DNA of 64,000 nt from NCBI RefSeq assembly GCF_910592395.1, contig NC_088323.1:8744001-8808000 (forward strand). The letters are read 5' to 3'. A program made the translations under genes and the position numbers. Position 1 is the first letter of the stretch; each line of letters begins with the position of its first letter. Below the pieces are notes generated by a model that worked only from the letters and a program-made list of their open reading frames with translations, did not search any database and was not told the DNA's origin. The DNA is from Lineus longissimus. Its lineage: Eukaryota > Nemertea > Pilidiophora > Heteronemertea > Lineidae. Of the stretch, positions 53,949 to 64,000 are shown in pieces.

Positions 53949-54112
53949 AGGAAGTATCATCATTTGAAATAAAGTCGGGCTTGACTCCTGTCCTCGTGTT
54001 AAAGTCGCCCATTAGAATGTCTTTGCTCTTGGTGAAGTATGGCGGTATGTCCTCTTGTACAATTTCCGACAAGTCACTGTCTTGTGACTTGGTGAAAGTA
54101 GAATTCCCATGA
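53890..54112 (-). pseudogene. LINE endonuclease fragment, copy C
   Basis: The minus-strand DILMGDFNTRTG block with flanking residues, as in A and B. Confidence 0.65.
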
Positions 54113-54134
54113 CTACAGTAAGTTATGCCAAATA

Positions 54135-54872
54135 TTCAAAACCCAAGATGGCCGCCGAAATTTAAATGGTGACATCAATTGGACGGGTTCAGAAAGCTGG
54201 GTATAGGCGTTGACATCCATCCTTCATATATTACAATTCTTGCGATATAGTTTGAAACGTATTTTTCGAGATTTAGGCAAATTAGTGTCATTTCAGCGGC
54301 CATTTTTTGAAACCCAAGATGACCGCCTGAGTTTTAATTGTGGCATTTGATTGATTGGGTTCAGAAAGCTTGGTATAGACATTGAAATTCATCAATTATC
54401 TGCTCTAATACTCGAGAAACAGACCAAACTGGGTCTTTTCGGCGGCCATCTTGAAACCTAATATGGCGAACATCTGGCCTCGATTTCGATCGTTCCATTC
54501 GATTGGTCAGACCAAAAACCTAGGTGCAGGCGTTGGAATTTGATTCCTAATTGCTGTAGATTTCGTGATATAGGCAAATACGCGTGTGTCATTTTTGGCG
54601 GCCATTTTTAAATTCAAGATGACCGCCAAAATTTTGATGATAGCATTTGATTGGTTAGGTTCAGAAAGCTGGTTACAGGCATTGAAAGCGAGGATTTATC
54701 TCTCATAATACTCGAGATATAGGTTAAAACTGATTTTGGGGCGGCCATCTTGAAATTCAATATTGCAGCCACCTAGCCTCGATTTCGATGGTTTCATTCG
54801 ATTCGGCAGACCCAAAAATCCGGTGGTAGGCGTTCGATTTAGGTGCCTAACTGCAGTAGAATTCGAGATATA
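54135..54872. repeat. ~180-bp tandem repeats with GGCGGCCAT palindromes, copy C
   Basis: About four units, the longest run of this array in the window, interrupted at 54,873 by a Harbinger element and resuming at 58,034. Each unit carries the GGCCAT...ATGGCC-type core and GTTCAGAAAGCTGG.TA.AG. Confidence 0.75.
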
Positions 54873-55685
54873 GCGCCATATGAATATAAGAGAGTATTTA
54901 CTAGCTAGTAGAAGTAAGTAGTGAAAGCATCTACTTGTTAGTATATACTATAAGTAAAAGTAAATACTCCATTTCGTATGAATAAACGTTTACTTTTACT
55001 TCAAAGCAGTTACTTCTACTCGACTAGTATATACTTGTTGATGTCCTGAGCTCACCACAATTGAATATGGTCAGACAGGTTATGCAAGCTTGGTGATAGG
55101 GGTGTTCTTCCAGGTATTTCTTTGTTCCTCAGGCTCACTGGGGATAATGCTATGTATGGCAATGCATTAGATGTTCCGTATGGTTTTTCATAGATCATGT
55201 AAATAGATCAAGCACATCCTGAACTGTGTAAATAGAAGGTCCAGGATTGAATAGAAATGTCGGATACTGATGATTCTTTGGATTTATCTACAAATGCGGC
55301 TTGTGACAAACAGGAAACCTTTGTCAAAATTCTGAAGGATAATGCAATTCTTTTGAGCAAGTCGCAAATACCCAGTGTAAAAAAAAGAAGGCGCAAGCAA
55401 TGGTGAATCTAATTGTCGAGTACCAGGGAAAAACTGGAATTAAAATGACTGACAAACAAATCTCAAAAAAATTGAACAACATGAAAAACGACGTTAAGGG
55501 GAAGGCTGACGTGACGAGGACCGGAAATCGCCCAATAAAGCTGAAAAATTGGGAGAAGGAGCTTCTCGAACTGTTGGATGCTGAGTCATATCCATCTCTA
55601 AGTTGCACACCAGGTAAATATTAAATCCTGGCAAAATTAACCCTTTGTTGATTGTTATCTTAGAGAAACTGTAAACATTACAAAA

Positions 55686-55887
55686 CAGGGTGTCCCAGAA
55701 TGTTCCATCATATTCTGAAAAATCCCCATAGAGAAGATAAACAATACTCGCTCCAGCAAACTCCAGCATTACGTGCAAGCCAATTGCCAAGTCCAGCAGC
55801 TCAAGCCAGTCTCCTTTTGTACTTTATAGTCACGTTAATAAGGCAATTTCCAGGTGAGGAAGGACAAACGTAATCTGGGACACCCTG
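55686..55887. mobile_element. ~202-bp mariner-like MITE in the Myb-like gene intron
   Basis: CAGGGTGTCCCAGA at the left is exactly reversed as TCTGGGACACCCTG at the right. The right flank is TA and the left flank AA, so a TA duplication may have decayed. Size and core resemble the MITE at 42,897-43,102. Confidence 0.7.
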
Positions 55888-56027
55888 TAGAGGTACAAGT
55901 TATGTGGGCTTAATTTCTGAAAATGACTAACATTAAAATCGGGATTGTTTTGGATTGGTAATTTATCTTTTTAACAGAAAATAGAGCAATTTAGTGGCAG
56001 GTAAATTAATCAAAATTCCCTTGATTA

Positions 56028-56148
56028 CTGTAGAATCAGTCAGGAGCCGTTGCAACTTTCCAGGTGTCAGCACTATCTATCGAATGGATTTTCATAATGC
56101 CGGCGCTGCCACATGGAAAGTTACAACGGCTCATGACCGATTCTACAG
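56028..56148. mobile_element. 121-bp palindromic MITE with TA target duplication
   Basis: CTGTAGAATC...CCGTTG.AACTTTCCA and its reverse complement form ~37-bp arms with three mismatches, flanked by TA at 56,026-56,027 and 56,149-56,150. It lies in the same intron. The CTGT terminus resembles the two pogo-like elements of the window. Confidence 0.75.
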
Positions 56149-56727
56149 TATGTATTTATAATTTCAGGTGGCCTTAAGAACCAAACGCTCAGCATCTCTG
56201 ACTCTTTCTAGTGGAACAGCTGAAGAAACCACGAGTCGACCAACTTCACCCCATCCAGGTGTCTCAACTTCACCTCGAACCCAACGGAAAGCCGGAATCC
56301 CATCACCTCCACCACGAAAAAGAAAGAAATGTACCTTGCTAGAGACGGACGAAACGGAAAATCTGTCGACACAGGAGCTACAACGTCTTGTTCTTCTTGA
56401 ACAATTGAAATTGATACGTCTACAGCAACAGCAAGCAACTGCTTCTCTGTCGGATTCTCTGTAGTTAGTGATGAAATATAAATGAAAGTAGGGTTGAAAT
56501 ACGACGATTGATTTAATTTTTTGGCGTGGTGGTGTAAAAATGATGCAGAGTAACCATTTCAAAACTTTAAAGGGTTGCTAGAAATTGCAGACACGGGCAA
56601 TTACAATTGTAACGTAATCCCAGGTTACTATCCATCATGTATGCACCTTTCACAAAATACTGTTAATAACACCAACTTCAGGCTTTGTGGCCTTTGGGTT
56701 AAATCAGTCTAATGCTCGAATCGTAAA

Positions 56728-57761
56728 CTAGTCATCCATTTCATGGATTATTTCGGCAAGCATGCACCTCCTTTCTTGTCCCCGCTGGCGAATTCGTGCA
56801 TCGTTATACTCCTCTCCATCATCAACATCATCATCATCATCATCGTTGTTGGCCTGGTTCTCAAGAAAGTCATCAGGATCCTGCAAGTATTTTGCCACGT
56901 TATGTAGCACAAAGCATGCTACAATCACACTAGCAACTTTTCGCAAGTTGAGTCTGACACGTTCCTGAAGAATTGGAAACCGCCTTTTCAGCTGGCCGAA
57001 ACATCTCTCTATTATGACCCGTTCCTTTGTAAACAAACGATTGAAAGATCGCTCAGTTGGCTGTTGTGGGTCTTTGAAAGGTGTCATCAACCAAGGTGAT
57101 ATTCCGTATCCTTCATCCCCCAGCAGAAGTGCATCCGTTCTGGAATTCTTCATGAATCTGCCAACAACAGAGTTCTTCCATATGCGACTATCGTGAACGG
57201 ACCCTGGCCATTCAGCATCAACACTGGTCAACCTCTCACCACCATCGCAAGTAGCTTGAACGTTGATTCATGCTGCTCCTTTCCGTTTGATATATTCATC
57301 ACCATGCGCCCTGGTTTTAGTATCCTGATGTGTGTACAGTCAAGTGCCCCTATTGCACACGGGATCTTGAATTTATCCTGCCAAGCATCTTTTGCAGTTT
57401 GAATGTCACCCTGGTCCTTAGGAAAGTTTATCCATAAATCAGCCTTTTCAACAATCCGATTCAAAACTTTTGCAAAGGTTTTTGAAACTGTGGACTGATG
57501 AATCCCGATATCCTCACCGACACCTTCTTGAAAGCCTGGGTCTCCCACATGACGAAGGAACACTTCCATCTGCTGTTTCGTCGTTAGTGCACCACCTCTA
57601 GTTTCTCCTGTCGCATCATCTATAAAGTGTTCACCCATCCAAATAACGTTTTCCTGATCAAAACGGTACAAATGTCGATATTTTATATCCCGGCATGTTC
57701 GCCTTGGCTCATACACCTTTCTTTGGCGCGGAACTTGCATAAATGCTGCCATTTTAGACAT
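56728..57761 (-). pseudogene. Harbinger transposase, second family, frameshifted
   Basis: The ATG at 57,761 starts MSKMAAFMQVPRQRK. The first part includes a helix-turn-helix-like GIHQSTVSKTFAKVL and the first catalytic acid in GALDCTHIRILKPG (residue 141). Around 57,340-57,270 the frame is lost, and a TGA replaces the expected His-Ser-like codons. The remainder continues in another frame with WPGSVHDSRIW (second D), LLLGDEGYGISPWLMTPF (third D) and IIERCFGQLKRRFP (E), then a six-Asp acidic run. All four acids survive, so the break may be recent. It may also be an indel in the assembly. It is clearly distinct from the transposase at 36,234. Confidence 0.82.
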
Positions 57762-58033
57762 GTGTGTCTGGCCGCTTTGGCATTCAAGGTAGCTCTGGAG
57801 CTACCTTCAAAATCAGTAGTATTTACTAGGAAAACCTAAGTAAATACTCCACTTTATTCATACGGACTAGAGTATTTACTAGTTTTGAGTAATTACTGGA
57901 CTAGTAAATAGTACACACTTTTAGTAAATACTATTTACTTGAAGTATTTACTTTAGTTTTATTCATACAGACAGCAGTAAATACTTCAAAAAGTGAAGTA
58001 AAAGTAAATACTTTTTAAAAATTCATAAGGCCC

Positions 58034-58355
58034 ATTGACGAAAAGTGTAATTTTTGGCGGCCATTTTGAAATCCAAGATGGCCGCCATTATATCGTCACA
58101 AAAATTTGGCAACAGGCGGTCTTTAACTTCTAAGGCCATATTTGACAACTCCTGAAATTTTGAACTACTGTACCAGAAAGACGCATATAAAGACATTTTG
58201 CGAACACGAGCCGACCGACTATGGTGACGGAGCGGGAACATGAGTCAGGTCATAAAAAACGCAAAATAAATGACGCTGAAAATGTAATTTGAATGTATAC
58301 ATTTTGTACGTGTATAATTGAACCAAAACAAATAAGCAAAACAATTTTATAAAAT
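58034..58355. repeat. End of copy C: last palindromic repeat and 3' flank
   Basis: Resumes the array after the Harbinger with GACGAAAAGTGTAATTTTTGGCGGCC, matching 34,810-35,135 of copy B to TTTTATA.AATCATA. No gene is present. Confidence 0.8.
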
Positions 58356-58850
58356 CATATGTATGTGACAATTGATCATGAACCAGTTCGAAATAAACAG
58401 TTTATAGCTGAGTTACCGTCAGTCCTTCAGACCCTCACACTCAAAGTTCTCCATGCGAATCATCCTAGTTTGGCGACCTCTGGAGGTTAACAGACACGTG
58501 CAGGCAACAGGCAACAGCCAAAACAACACAATCCCTTCCGATTTCTCAGCACAATAATGGAAACGCACAACGAAATGGTTCCTCTCGAACTCGGAAACAT
58601 AACCGAACATTTGCGATCAGCGGCAGCAATGCCAAGCACCTAGCATTCAGCTCGAAGGAAGTTCCACGGTGAAATGTATTATAGCTGTGCATGTGACGTA
58701 CCACCATCAGAAAGATGGTGACGGCCGTTGTGTCCACATCGAAGCGATTAAAAATTTATCAAATTCAGTCATCTACTAGTGGATTACACTTAGGGGTATT
58801 AGTTCGTGATAGTTTATTTAGGTAGTTCATGTGATTTTATATCGATAAAA
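58356..58850. other. No gene found
   Basis: Unique sequence beyond the array edge. A few frames of about 60 codons on the minus strand have no recognisable features. Confidence 0.5.
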
Positions 58851-58855
58851 GCGTC

Positions 58856-59336
58856 GAGTGCAACATGTGAGGCAAGACCACCACTGATTTTTTAAGCCTT
58901 TTAGCAGTTCAATTGTCAATGTTTGACCGCGACGCATCAAATACTGCGTGGGGTTGTGAATCTGAAATTTTGATATGATATCCCGGTCAGTCGGGCAAGT
59001 AAATGGTGAAAAGTAAACTGGTAGTTGACCACGGAAATCTTTTGATAATCGACAAATGTACTTGAGAGTTAAAAACATGCACTCGTCTAATTGATAGGCC
59101 ACGACCCTCCAACCTATGAATATTCATTGGTGGTATTGTCTCTGTGAGACAAGACCACGATTGATTTTTTAAGCCTTTTAGCAGTTAAATTGTCAATGTT
59201 TGACCGCGACGCATCAAATACTGCGTGGGGTTGTGATTCTGAAATTTCAATATGATATTCCGGACAGTCAGGCAAGTAAATGGTGAAAAGTAAACTGGTA
59301 GTTGACCACGGAAATTTTTTGATAATCGACAAATTA
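58856..59336. repeat. Tandem duplication, period ~291 bp
   Basis: 58,856-59,043 and 59,147-59,330 share the words TTTTTTAAGCCTTTTAGCAG, GTCAATGTTTGACCGCGACG, and GGTGAAAAGTAAACTGGTAG with about 93% identity. The intervening piece (59,044-59,130) recurs inverted at 59,640-59,715. Antiparallel short frames are duplicates of each other and not convincing genes. Confidence 0.8.
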
Positions 59337-59886
59337 GACAGACATTGATATTTCCACTCTTTCTGCCAACTGGCAGAAAAATCTCAAAACACGCCCCCTA
59401 TTACCAAATTAGCAAAATTTCAAATTAATTTTTTCATCAAATAATTTCTTTATATCTGTAGACTTGCCACAGCAAATATTTTTTCAATGCCTCTCAAAAT
59501 ATGTACTTGACAGTGAAATACATGCACTCGTCTAATTTGTAACATGCAATCGTCCTTTGTTGGAGAGTTGTGGGATGTCATCTACATTAGTTTGAAAAAA
59601 TCTCAAAATGTTAACCCCTGAAATCTACCTTCATTGAGACAAGACCACTAATGAATATTCATAGGTTGGAGGGTCGAGGCCTATCAATTAGACGAGTGCA
59701 TGTTTTTAACTCTCAAGTACATATTTGGAGAGGTATTGAAAAAATATTTGTTGTAGCAAGTCTACAGATATAAGGAAATTATTTGATGAAAAAATCAATT
59801 TGGAATTTTGCTAATTTGGTAATAGGGGGCGTGTTTTGAGATTTTTCTGCCAGTTGGCAGAAAGAGTGGAAATATCAATGTCTGTC
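59337..59886. mobile_element. 550-bp palindromic MITE with TA target duplication
   Basis: Arms of about 210 bp starting GACAGACATTGATATTTCCA are near-perfect reverse complements around a ~135-bp centre. TA flanks both ends (59,335-59,336 and 59,887-59,888). Each arm contains its own mini-palindrome CTGCCA.CTGGCAG. It has no coding capacity; it is probably a Tc1/mariner-related non-autonomous element. Confidence 0.8.
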
Positions 59887-60124
59887 TAATTAAAAAAGCT
59901 GTGACGTCACCGTGGAACCTCCTTTGCTTTCAGCCATTGTTCCCGACCGAAGCTTGAGAATTATTCCTCAACCCAAAACAATAGCAAAGAGGCCGCTCCA
60001 TAGATCAGCCGCCCTCCCTATTACTAATCCAACAGAGGGCAGCAGGGTTTAACACCTCCTTTGAGTTGAGGATATGGGTCACTGCTGCTTTGTGTGATTA
60101 TTACATAGCCGGAGGTGTATAAAC

Positions 60125-61134
60125 AGGTATACGGTAAAAAAGGTACAGGAAAAAAGGGTACAGGAAAAAAAGGTACGGAAATAAAGGTACAGGAAATAAA
60201 AGTACAGGAAATAAAAGTACTGGAAATAAAGGTACGGAAATAAAGGTACCGGAAATAAAAGGTAGACAAAATGGCATAAATAGGTAAAAAAAGTACACAA
60301 TTTTTTCTTATAATATTATTCTCTTCAACTGGTTCAGACTCGGCCTATGTCTTAATCTTGCCCATTTTTCTTCTTCTGTGACTAAGGTGGTGCCTTAAAA
60401 TAGTTTAATGCATGGCGGACAATTTTGTTACGGAATAATTTGAGGAAAATTCATTCATTGCCCAACAGGGGAGCTGACGTTTTTTTGGTAATAACTACAT
60501 GTACATTCATGTTCTTTTAAATTTTGAAATACTCGAGTCGTATTCTTATTAGGGGCGGATCCAGGATCTTGGGAAAGGGGGTGGGGGTGCACCTGGCATC
60601 CTACCTGGCATTTCACAGTAAGATTCTCGCCAATTTCCCTAAAAAGCTTGTGTTTGGTCTTAAATCTAATAATTTGTCTGTCAAGACCTAATTGGCCAGG
60701 CACATTGTTAATTGGGTCCAGCTCTATGATGAATGTTAATTGATTAATTGCAATTTAACTTGAACATTGGTACATTTATCAGTTAACCCTTTTGCAGAGT
60801 GAATTGTCCTAGAATCTTTACAATCATCATGATCTTGATAGCCGTGTTTTCACTCTTGAAAACCATAACGGTATACTGGAAATTTGATATACCTATTTCT
60901 AGGGCCTATGCAATGCCTTCGCAACAAATAAAGTTAGAGTTATGAATAGAAAAAGGGAGAATTCAAATGATATTAAAAAAAAATGTGTACCTTTTTTACC
61001 TATTTATGCCATTTTGTGTACCTATTTTTCCAGTGCCTTTATTCCGGTACCTTTAGTGCCGGTACTTATATTTCCTGTACCTTTATTTCCGTACCTTTTT
61101 TTCCTGTACCTTTTTTCCTGTACCTTTATTACCT
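60125..61134. mobile_element. ~1-kb foldback element with minisatellite terminal repeats
   Basis: The left arm (60,125-60,300) consists of about ten copies of a 14-16-bp unit GGTACAGGAAATAAA and ends with ACAAAATGGCATAAATAGGT. The right arm (60,980-61,134) is the same in reverse complement, with the same ATGGCATAAATAGGTA boundary word. The ~680-bp centre has no gene; it includes GGGGCGGATCCAGGATCTTGGG near 60,553, a word I associate with dispersed repeats. No target duplication was recognised. Confidence 0.8.
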
Positions 61135-61872
61135 AGATTCGTATAAAGAAGTCTTATTCTAAACAATGCAGTCTGTGTCACCCTAGGTAGATATCAATTA
61201 TCAGTATATATACTGTGGAGACGCTATTTAGCCGGTTTAGGTCCATGTTCGCCACAGGCCTAAGTCGACTCATCAGCATATTCATATGGGGCTCTTTTGG
61301 GCACTGGGTGAAGTCATGGCAGGCTGGTTTTGCATTGTAAGTTTCACGGGCTGAGTATTGCTTTCATTCATATTGTGTGGCTATGAGTAAATTATCGGGT
61401 TAGATTTGAAATGTAGGGAGGGACATGGATGTTGATTTCAAGTAATGTCTGATGACTCTTGAAAATGGTATCGAAACTGTGATTAACCCTCTAATCTGTG
61501 GTTATGGCGATTGACTTCTTGAAACAAGCAAGCTGCTTTAATTTTCAAAGACAATCAAACAATCTCTGTGTCCGTAAAAGCGTCAGGTGTTGTTTCAATG
61601 ATTCCACTCGCACTTTTTGTAACCGGTGTAGAGGTAGAAATGTCACCCTGGAAAAAGTGTCCGGCCTTATTGTATTCTGCTGCGCTGTATGGTTCTAAAG
61701 AGGCCATGGTCGTCAATAGCTCGGAGTTTAAAGCGCATATTAGAATAATTTGTTTCCCGGACATTCTATCCTAGGACATTTCAAACTGCTACACCGGCGT
61801 TATTCTTTTGCGGTAACAACTCTTTTTTTTAATTACGTTTTATTGTGAACAACATTACATCAGTGACCTCTA

Positions 61873-63397
61873 CTCCATTTCGTGGAACTGCAAGTCTTCT
61901 TCGTCACTAGAATGTTCAACATCTAGCTCATCCCTATCCCTCTCAATCCCATCACCACCAATTAGTCCTGCAGCCCCGAATGCACGATCAGTGGCATTTG
62001 GAGCCACTTCGTTCCATGCATAGCCAACAATTTTCACGACATCTCTAACAGATATTCAGGGACATTGTCCATCGTCGTTAGTATTGTTGTTCTTCCACAG
62101 TTTCCACATTCGCCTAACAACTAACTTAAATCCATGTATGACAGTGAGGTCAGAAGGCTGAACCAAAGAGGTGCAACCAGCGGGAATGTAATCCACTATC
62201 AATCCTGCTTCTGTAACAACATTGCTGAAGTCTTCCGCTAAATATGGACGAAATCTGTCTAGAATTAGCATATTGCTTGCTGGTTCGGCATTTCCTACGA
62301 TTGGTAAGAGGACATCGTTCAGCCATAGGTCTAGCGTTGCCGCATTCGCCCAACCACTTCTTGAAGATGTTACCCTCACATTGTCTGGAATGTCATTGGC
62401 CCGCAATGCTCGGATTTCACGCAGAAGCCCCGGCTCTCTAAAAATTATCTGCGCCGGGAGTTTAAGTCCGTTGGTTCCGATGCCCAGCGTGACAGTGCAT
62501 CCTAGCCTGTGGTTTCCGCGACTCGTTCGTATATTCACGTTGTTGGTGCCCTTCTTTTCAGCCGTGTATCGTGGTGGGAAGTCAAGCTGCATGAACGTTT
62601 CGTTCCGATGCCCAGCGTGACAGTGCATCCTAGCCTGTGGTTTCCGCGACTCGTTCGTATATTCACGTTTTTGGTGCCCTTCTTTTCAGCCGTGTATCGT
62701 GGTGGGAAGTCAAGCTGCATGAACGTTTCGTTCATGTTTAACAGGGTAGTTACATCCAATCTCGAACAGTTTCCTGCACCCGTCCCTGGAATTCTGCAAC
62801 ACGTGCTGCTGCATCCGCCGGTAATGTTGACGAGTTGGTCGTTGATCTTCTTAACGTAATATTTTTCCGTTTCATGAATCCCGTCACCCATCCATTGCTT
62901 GACTTAAAATCATGGTGCTGAGGCCTTTTGCAAATCAGGCTGTCCCTTTCTGCATCTGGCCGATTGCCAAACCAGTCTCTTAACATTGTTTTCACATAAT
63001 TTCTTAGATCTGATCTAGAGACAGGTAATCCCAATTCTCTGGTACCCGCAAACCCATGGTACACCTGCTGTTCAACCTCTGGCCATCGTCTATCGTGATC
63101 GTCCCGAACTCTCCTCGCATTTGGGACCGTTTCGAGTTTTTCAAGCAGGTCATCTTGCGTCCGTATCCAGTCCGTTAGAGTCGACGTTGGGATATGATAC
63201 CGTCGCGCATATTCCGTAGCATCCAGTATCCTGCCTTGGGTGATAAGGCCCTCACAATCCAGTATATGTCTCACCTTTTCCTGAACGGTGTAGCTTCGAT
63301 GCTTCCTTGGTAATGGTACATTTCCATCACCTTGCTGCATAGCATAGACATCATAAGCTGTAATTATCACAACGTACACTAATGTTTTCTTCATCAT
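61873..63397 (-). pseudogene. pogo-like DDE transposase, multiply broken
   Basis: The ATG at 63,397 opens a frame with a helix-turn-helix (DATEYARRYHIPTSTLTDW) and the CENP-B-like DFKSSNGWVTGFMKRKNITLRR block, ending at 62,750. The DDE_1 domain continues in a second frame (LLNMNETFMQLDF). After a 128-bp tandem duplication (62,474-62,601 / 62,602-62,729) it continues in a third frame: LGCTVTLGIGTNG, then LILDRFRPYL and LVQPSDLTVIHGFK, the second and third acids. A TGA near 62,056 truncates it, although the frame downstream still matches the family to an acidic end near 61,873. The first catalytic Asp is Asn (NMNET where the copy-B protein has NMDQT). The protein cannot be active. Confidence 0.87.
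62474..62729. repeat. 128-bp tandem duplication inside the transposase
   Basis: GTTCCGATGCCCAGCGTGAC starts at 62,474 and again at 62,602, and the copies match to GAACGTTTCGTTC with two or three substitutions. Since 128 is not a multiple of three, the duplication shifts the frame. Confidence 0.9.
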
Positions 63398-63828
63398 GAG
63401 GTCTATGCTCAGAGTGATTCTTACTAGGTTTAGGCTGACTGAATAGGACTAGACAACATTACATCACAAACATCCAAGTGACACTTTTCATAGATGTGTC
63501 TTTACAAAAAGCTTTGTGCTTTAGAAACAACGAAGACAAGTTCAATTAAAATCTGAATTGTGAATTCCTCCACGTTTTTAATAGTGTCTTATCAAACGGA
63601 AATGTTTGACAAAAGACCATCATTCTGCTGACGGTTATTTTGTTTGAAATGAACATCGTACGCATGAAATTAACCAAAAGCACGTTTGATAACTGCACAG
63701 TCAAAGCTTTCAATGGAAGGACTGGCCATGATTGCAGTTGCCCAATTTGGTACCCCATATGAATATGCTAATGATTTAACTTAAGCCTTTTTCGATCTGA
63801 CCGAAACCGGCTTATAGAGTCTTCACAG

Positions 63829-64000
63829 TATCATGTTTCATAATCATTGCTTAGTGTAGCTAGGACTACTCTGACTGGAAGCATGGTTGATTTTTGAAAA
63901 TAGTGACTTTGATGAAGACATTTTTTACAAAGATTGTAAAAGTTTTTTGTTCCTAAGACGCTTTTTATTTGGGCAAATTTTGATAGAACTTTGACAAACT
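63829..64000. other. Window edge, no feature
   Basis: TA target duplication followed by AT-rich unique sequence. Nothing is recognised. Confidence 0.5.

Larger units (their letters stand above)
55257..56464 (+). pseudogene. Harbinger Myb/SANT-like partner gene, two exons, frameshifted
   Basis: Exon 1 (55,257-55,613) begins ATGTCGGATACTGATGATTC. After residue ~40 an 8-A run at 55,379-55,386 throws the frame: the continuing sequence KAQAMVNLIVEYQGKTGIK...TDKQISKKLNNMKNDVKGK, a Myb/SANT-like helix set, is in the next frame. The exon ends at CCAG|GTAAAT. Exon 2 starts after ATTTCAG (56,168) and encodes basic and Ser/Pro-rich residues, then a leucine/glutamine-rich coiled coil (STQELQRLVLLEQLKLIRLQ). 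The exon junction is also out of phase in my model. Two MITEs sit in the intron. The role by family is transposon-end binding and import of the transposase. Confidence 0.65.
54873..58033. mobile_element. Second, different Harbinger element, in copy C
   Basis: The inverted termini G(C/G)GCC(A/T)TATGAAT(A/T)T(A/T)A bound about 3,161 bp that are absent from copy B (GAGATATTGGCGAAAAAG). The flanks ATA (left) and ATT (right) may be a decayed 3-bp target duplication. The sub-terminal DNA is packed with AGTATTTACT / AGTAAATACT words in both orientations (54,893-55,040 and 57,818-58,015). It carries a Myb-like gene (plus) and a transposase (minus), convergent as in the copy-B element. Sequence and termini show that it is a different family. 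Confidence 0.87.
49084..58355 (+). repeat. Segmental array, partial copy C
   Basis: Starts collinear with A and B at ATGTTAACAAAGTAACCGC and ends at about 58,355, where the match to B (35,135) stops after TTTTATA.AATCATA. Removing the Harbinger insertion leaves about 6.1 kb of unit. The right edge of the array is therefore not at the unit boundary. Confidence 0.88.
61213..63828. mobile_element. Degraded pogo-like element
   Basis: Termini CTGTG(G/A)AGAC(G/T)CTAT..AGCCGGTTT.GGTC, about 32 bp, are matched at both ends and flanked by TA (61,211-61,212 and 63,829-63,830). The 2,616-bp element encodes a broken transposase on the minus strand. Its ends share CTGT and CCGGTT with the element at 40,901-43,323, and the proteins are related, so both belong to one broad family. 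Confidence 0.88.

Noticed and set aside
58856-59336. Antiparallel 72-91-codon frames in the tandem duplication
   Set aside because: They are duplicates of one another with frame-specific differences and no domain; they are explained by the tandem repeat.

Overview
The window reads as nuclear DNA of an animal, most likely a marine invertebrate. An echinoderm, hemichordate or lancelet is my guess, resting only on the transposon mix, frequent TAGGCCTA-like words and a roughly 300-bp tandem family at 27.9-28.8 kb. There are no operons, no ribosomal or transfer RNA genes that I can defend, and no CRISPR array. Nearly all recognisable genes belong to transposable elements. The exception is an unrecognised open reading frame family of up to 346 codons.

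Layout. 1-4,770 is a patchwork of duplicated non-coding repeats: a ~700-bp repeat present at 1 and 2,246, a third diverged piece, and a 914/922-bp tandem pair with perfect hairpins. 5,196-6,055 is an inverted, diverged and 5'-truncated copy of the unknown gene, cut by a young full-length BEL/Pao LTR retrotransposon (6,056-12,769). Its LTRs differ by one base and it encodes an intact 1,758-codon Gag-Pol.

12,770-58,355 is a head-to-tail segmental array of a ~14.5-kb unit: copy A 12,770-26,924, copy B 26,925-49,083, and a partial copy C 49,084-58,355. Each copy carries one 346-codon gene, LINE debris, ~180-bp tandem repeats and foldback structures. Copies A and B also carry a larger LINE RT remnant. 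Each copy then received its own insertions. A has a 1.1-kb long-inverted-repeat element with a 6-bp target duplication and a 1.25-kb deletion. B has a 2.3-kb composite insertion, a 2.9-kb Harbinger and a 2.4-kb pogo-like element with an intact transposase. C has a different 3.2-kb Harbinger.

58,355-64,000 lies outside the array and holds a tandem repeat, a palindromic TA-flanked MITE, an element whose terminal inverted repeats are made of a minisatellite, and a second, degraded pogo-like element (61,213-63,828).

How parts work together. Both Harbinger elements have the expected two-gene set in convergent orientation: a DDE transposase and a Myb/SANT-like DNA-binding partner. The Myb-like gene is frameshifted in both, and in C the transposase is frameshifted too. 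The two pogo-like elements share TA target duplications and CTGT termini. The insertions that differ between copies make the array readable as a relative time scale: LINE fragments and foldbacks predate the duplication, while the Harbinger, pogo and 1.1-kb elements postdate it.
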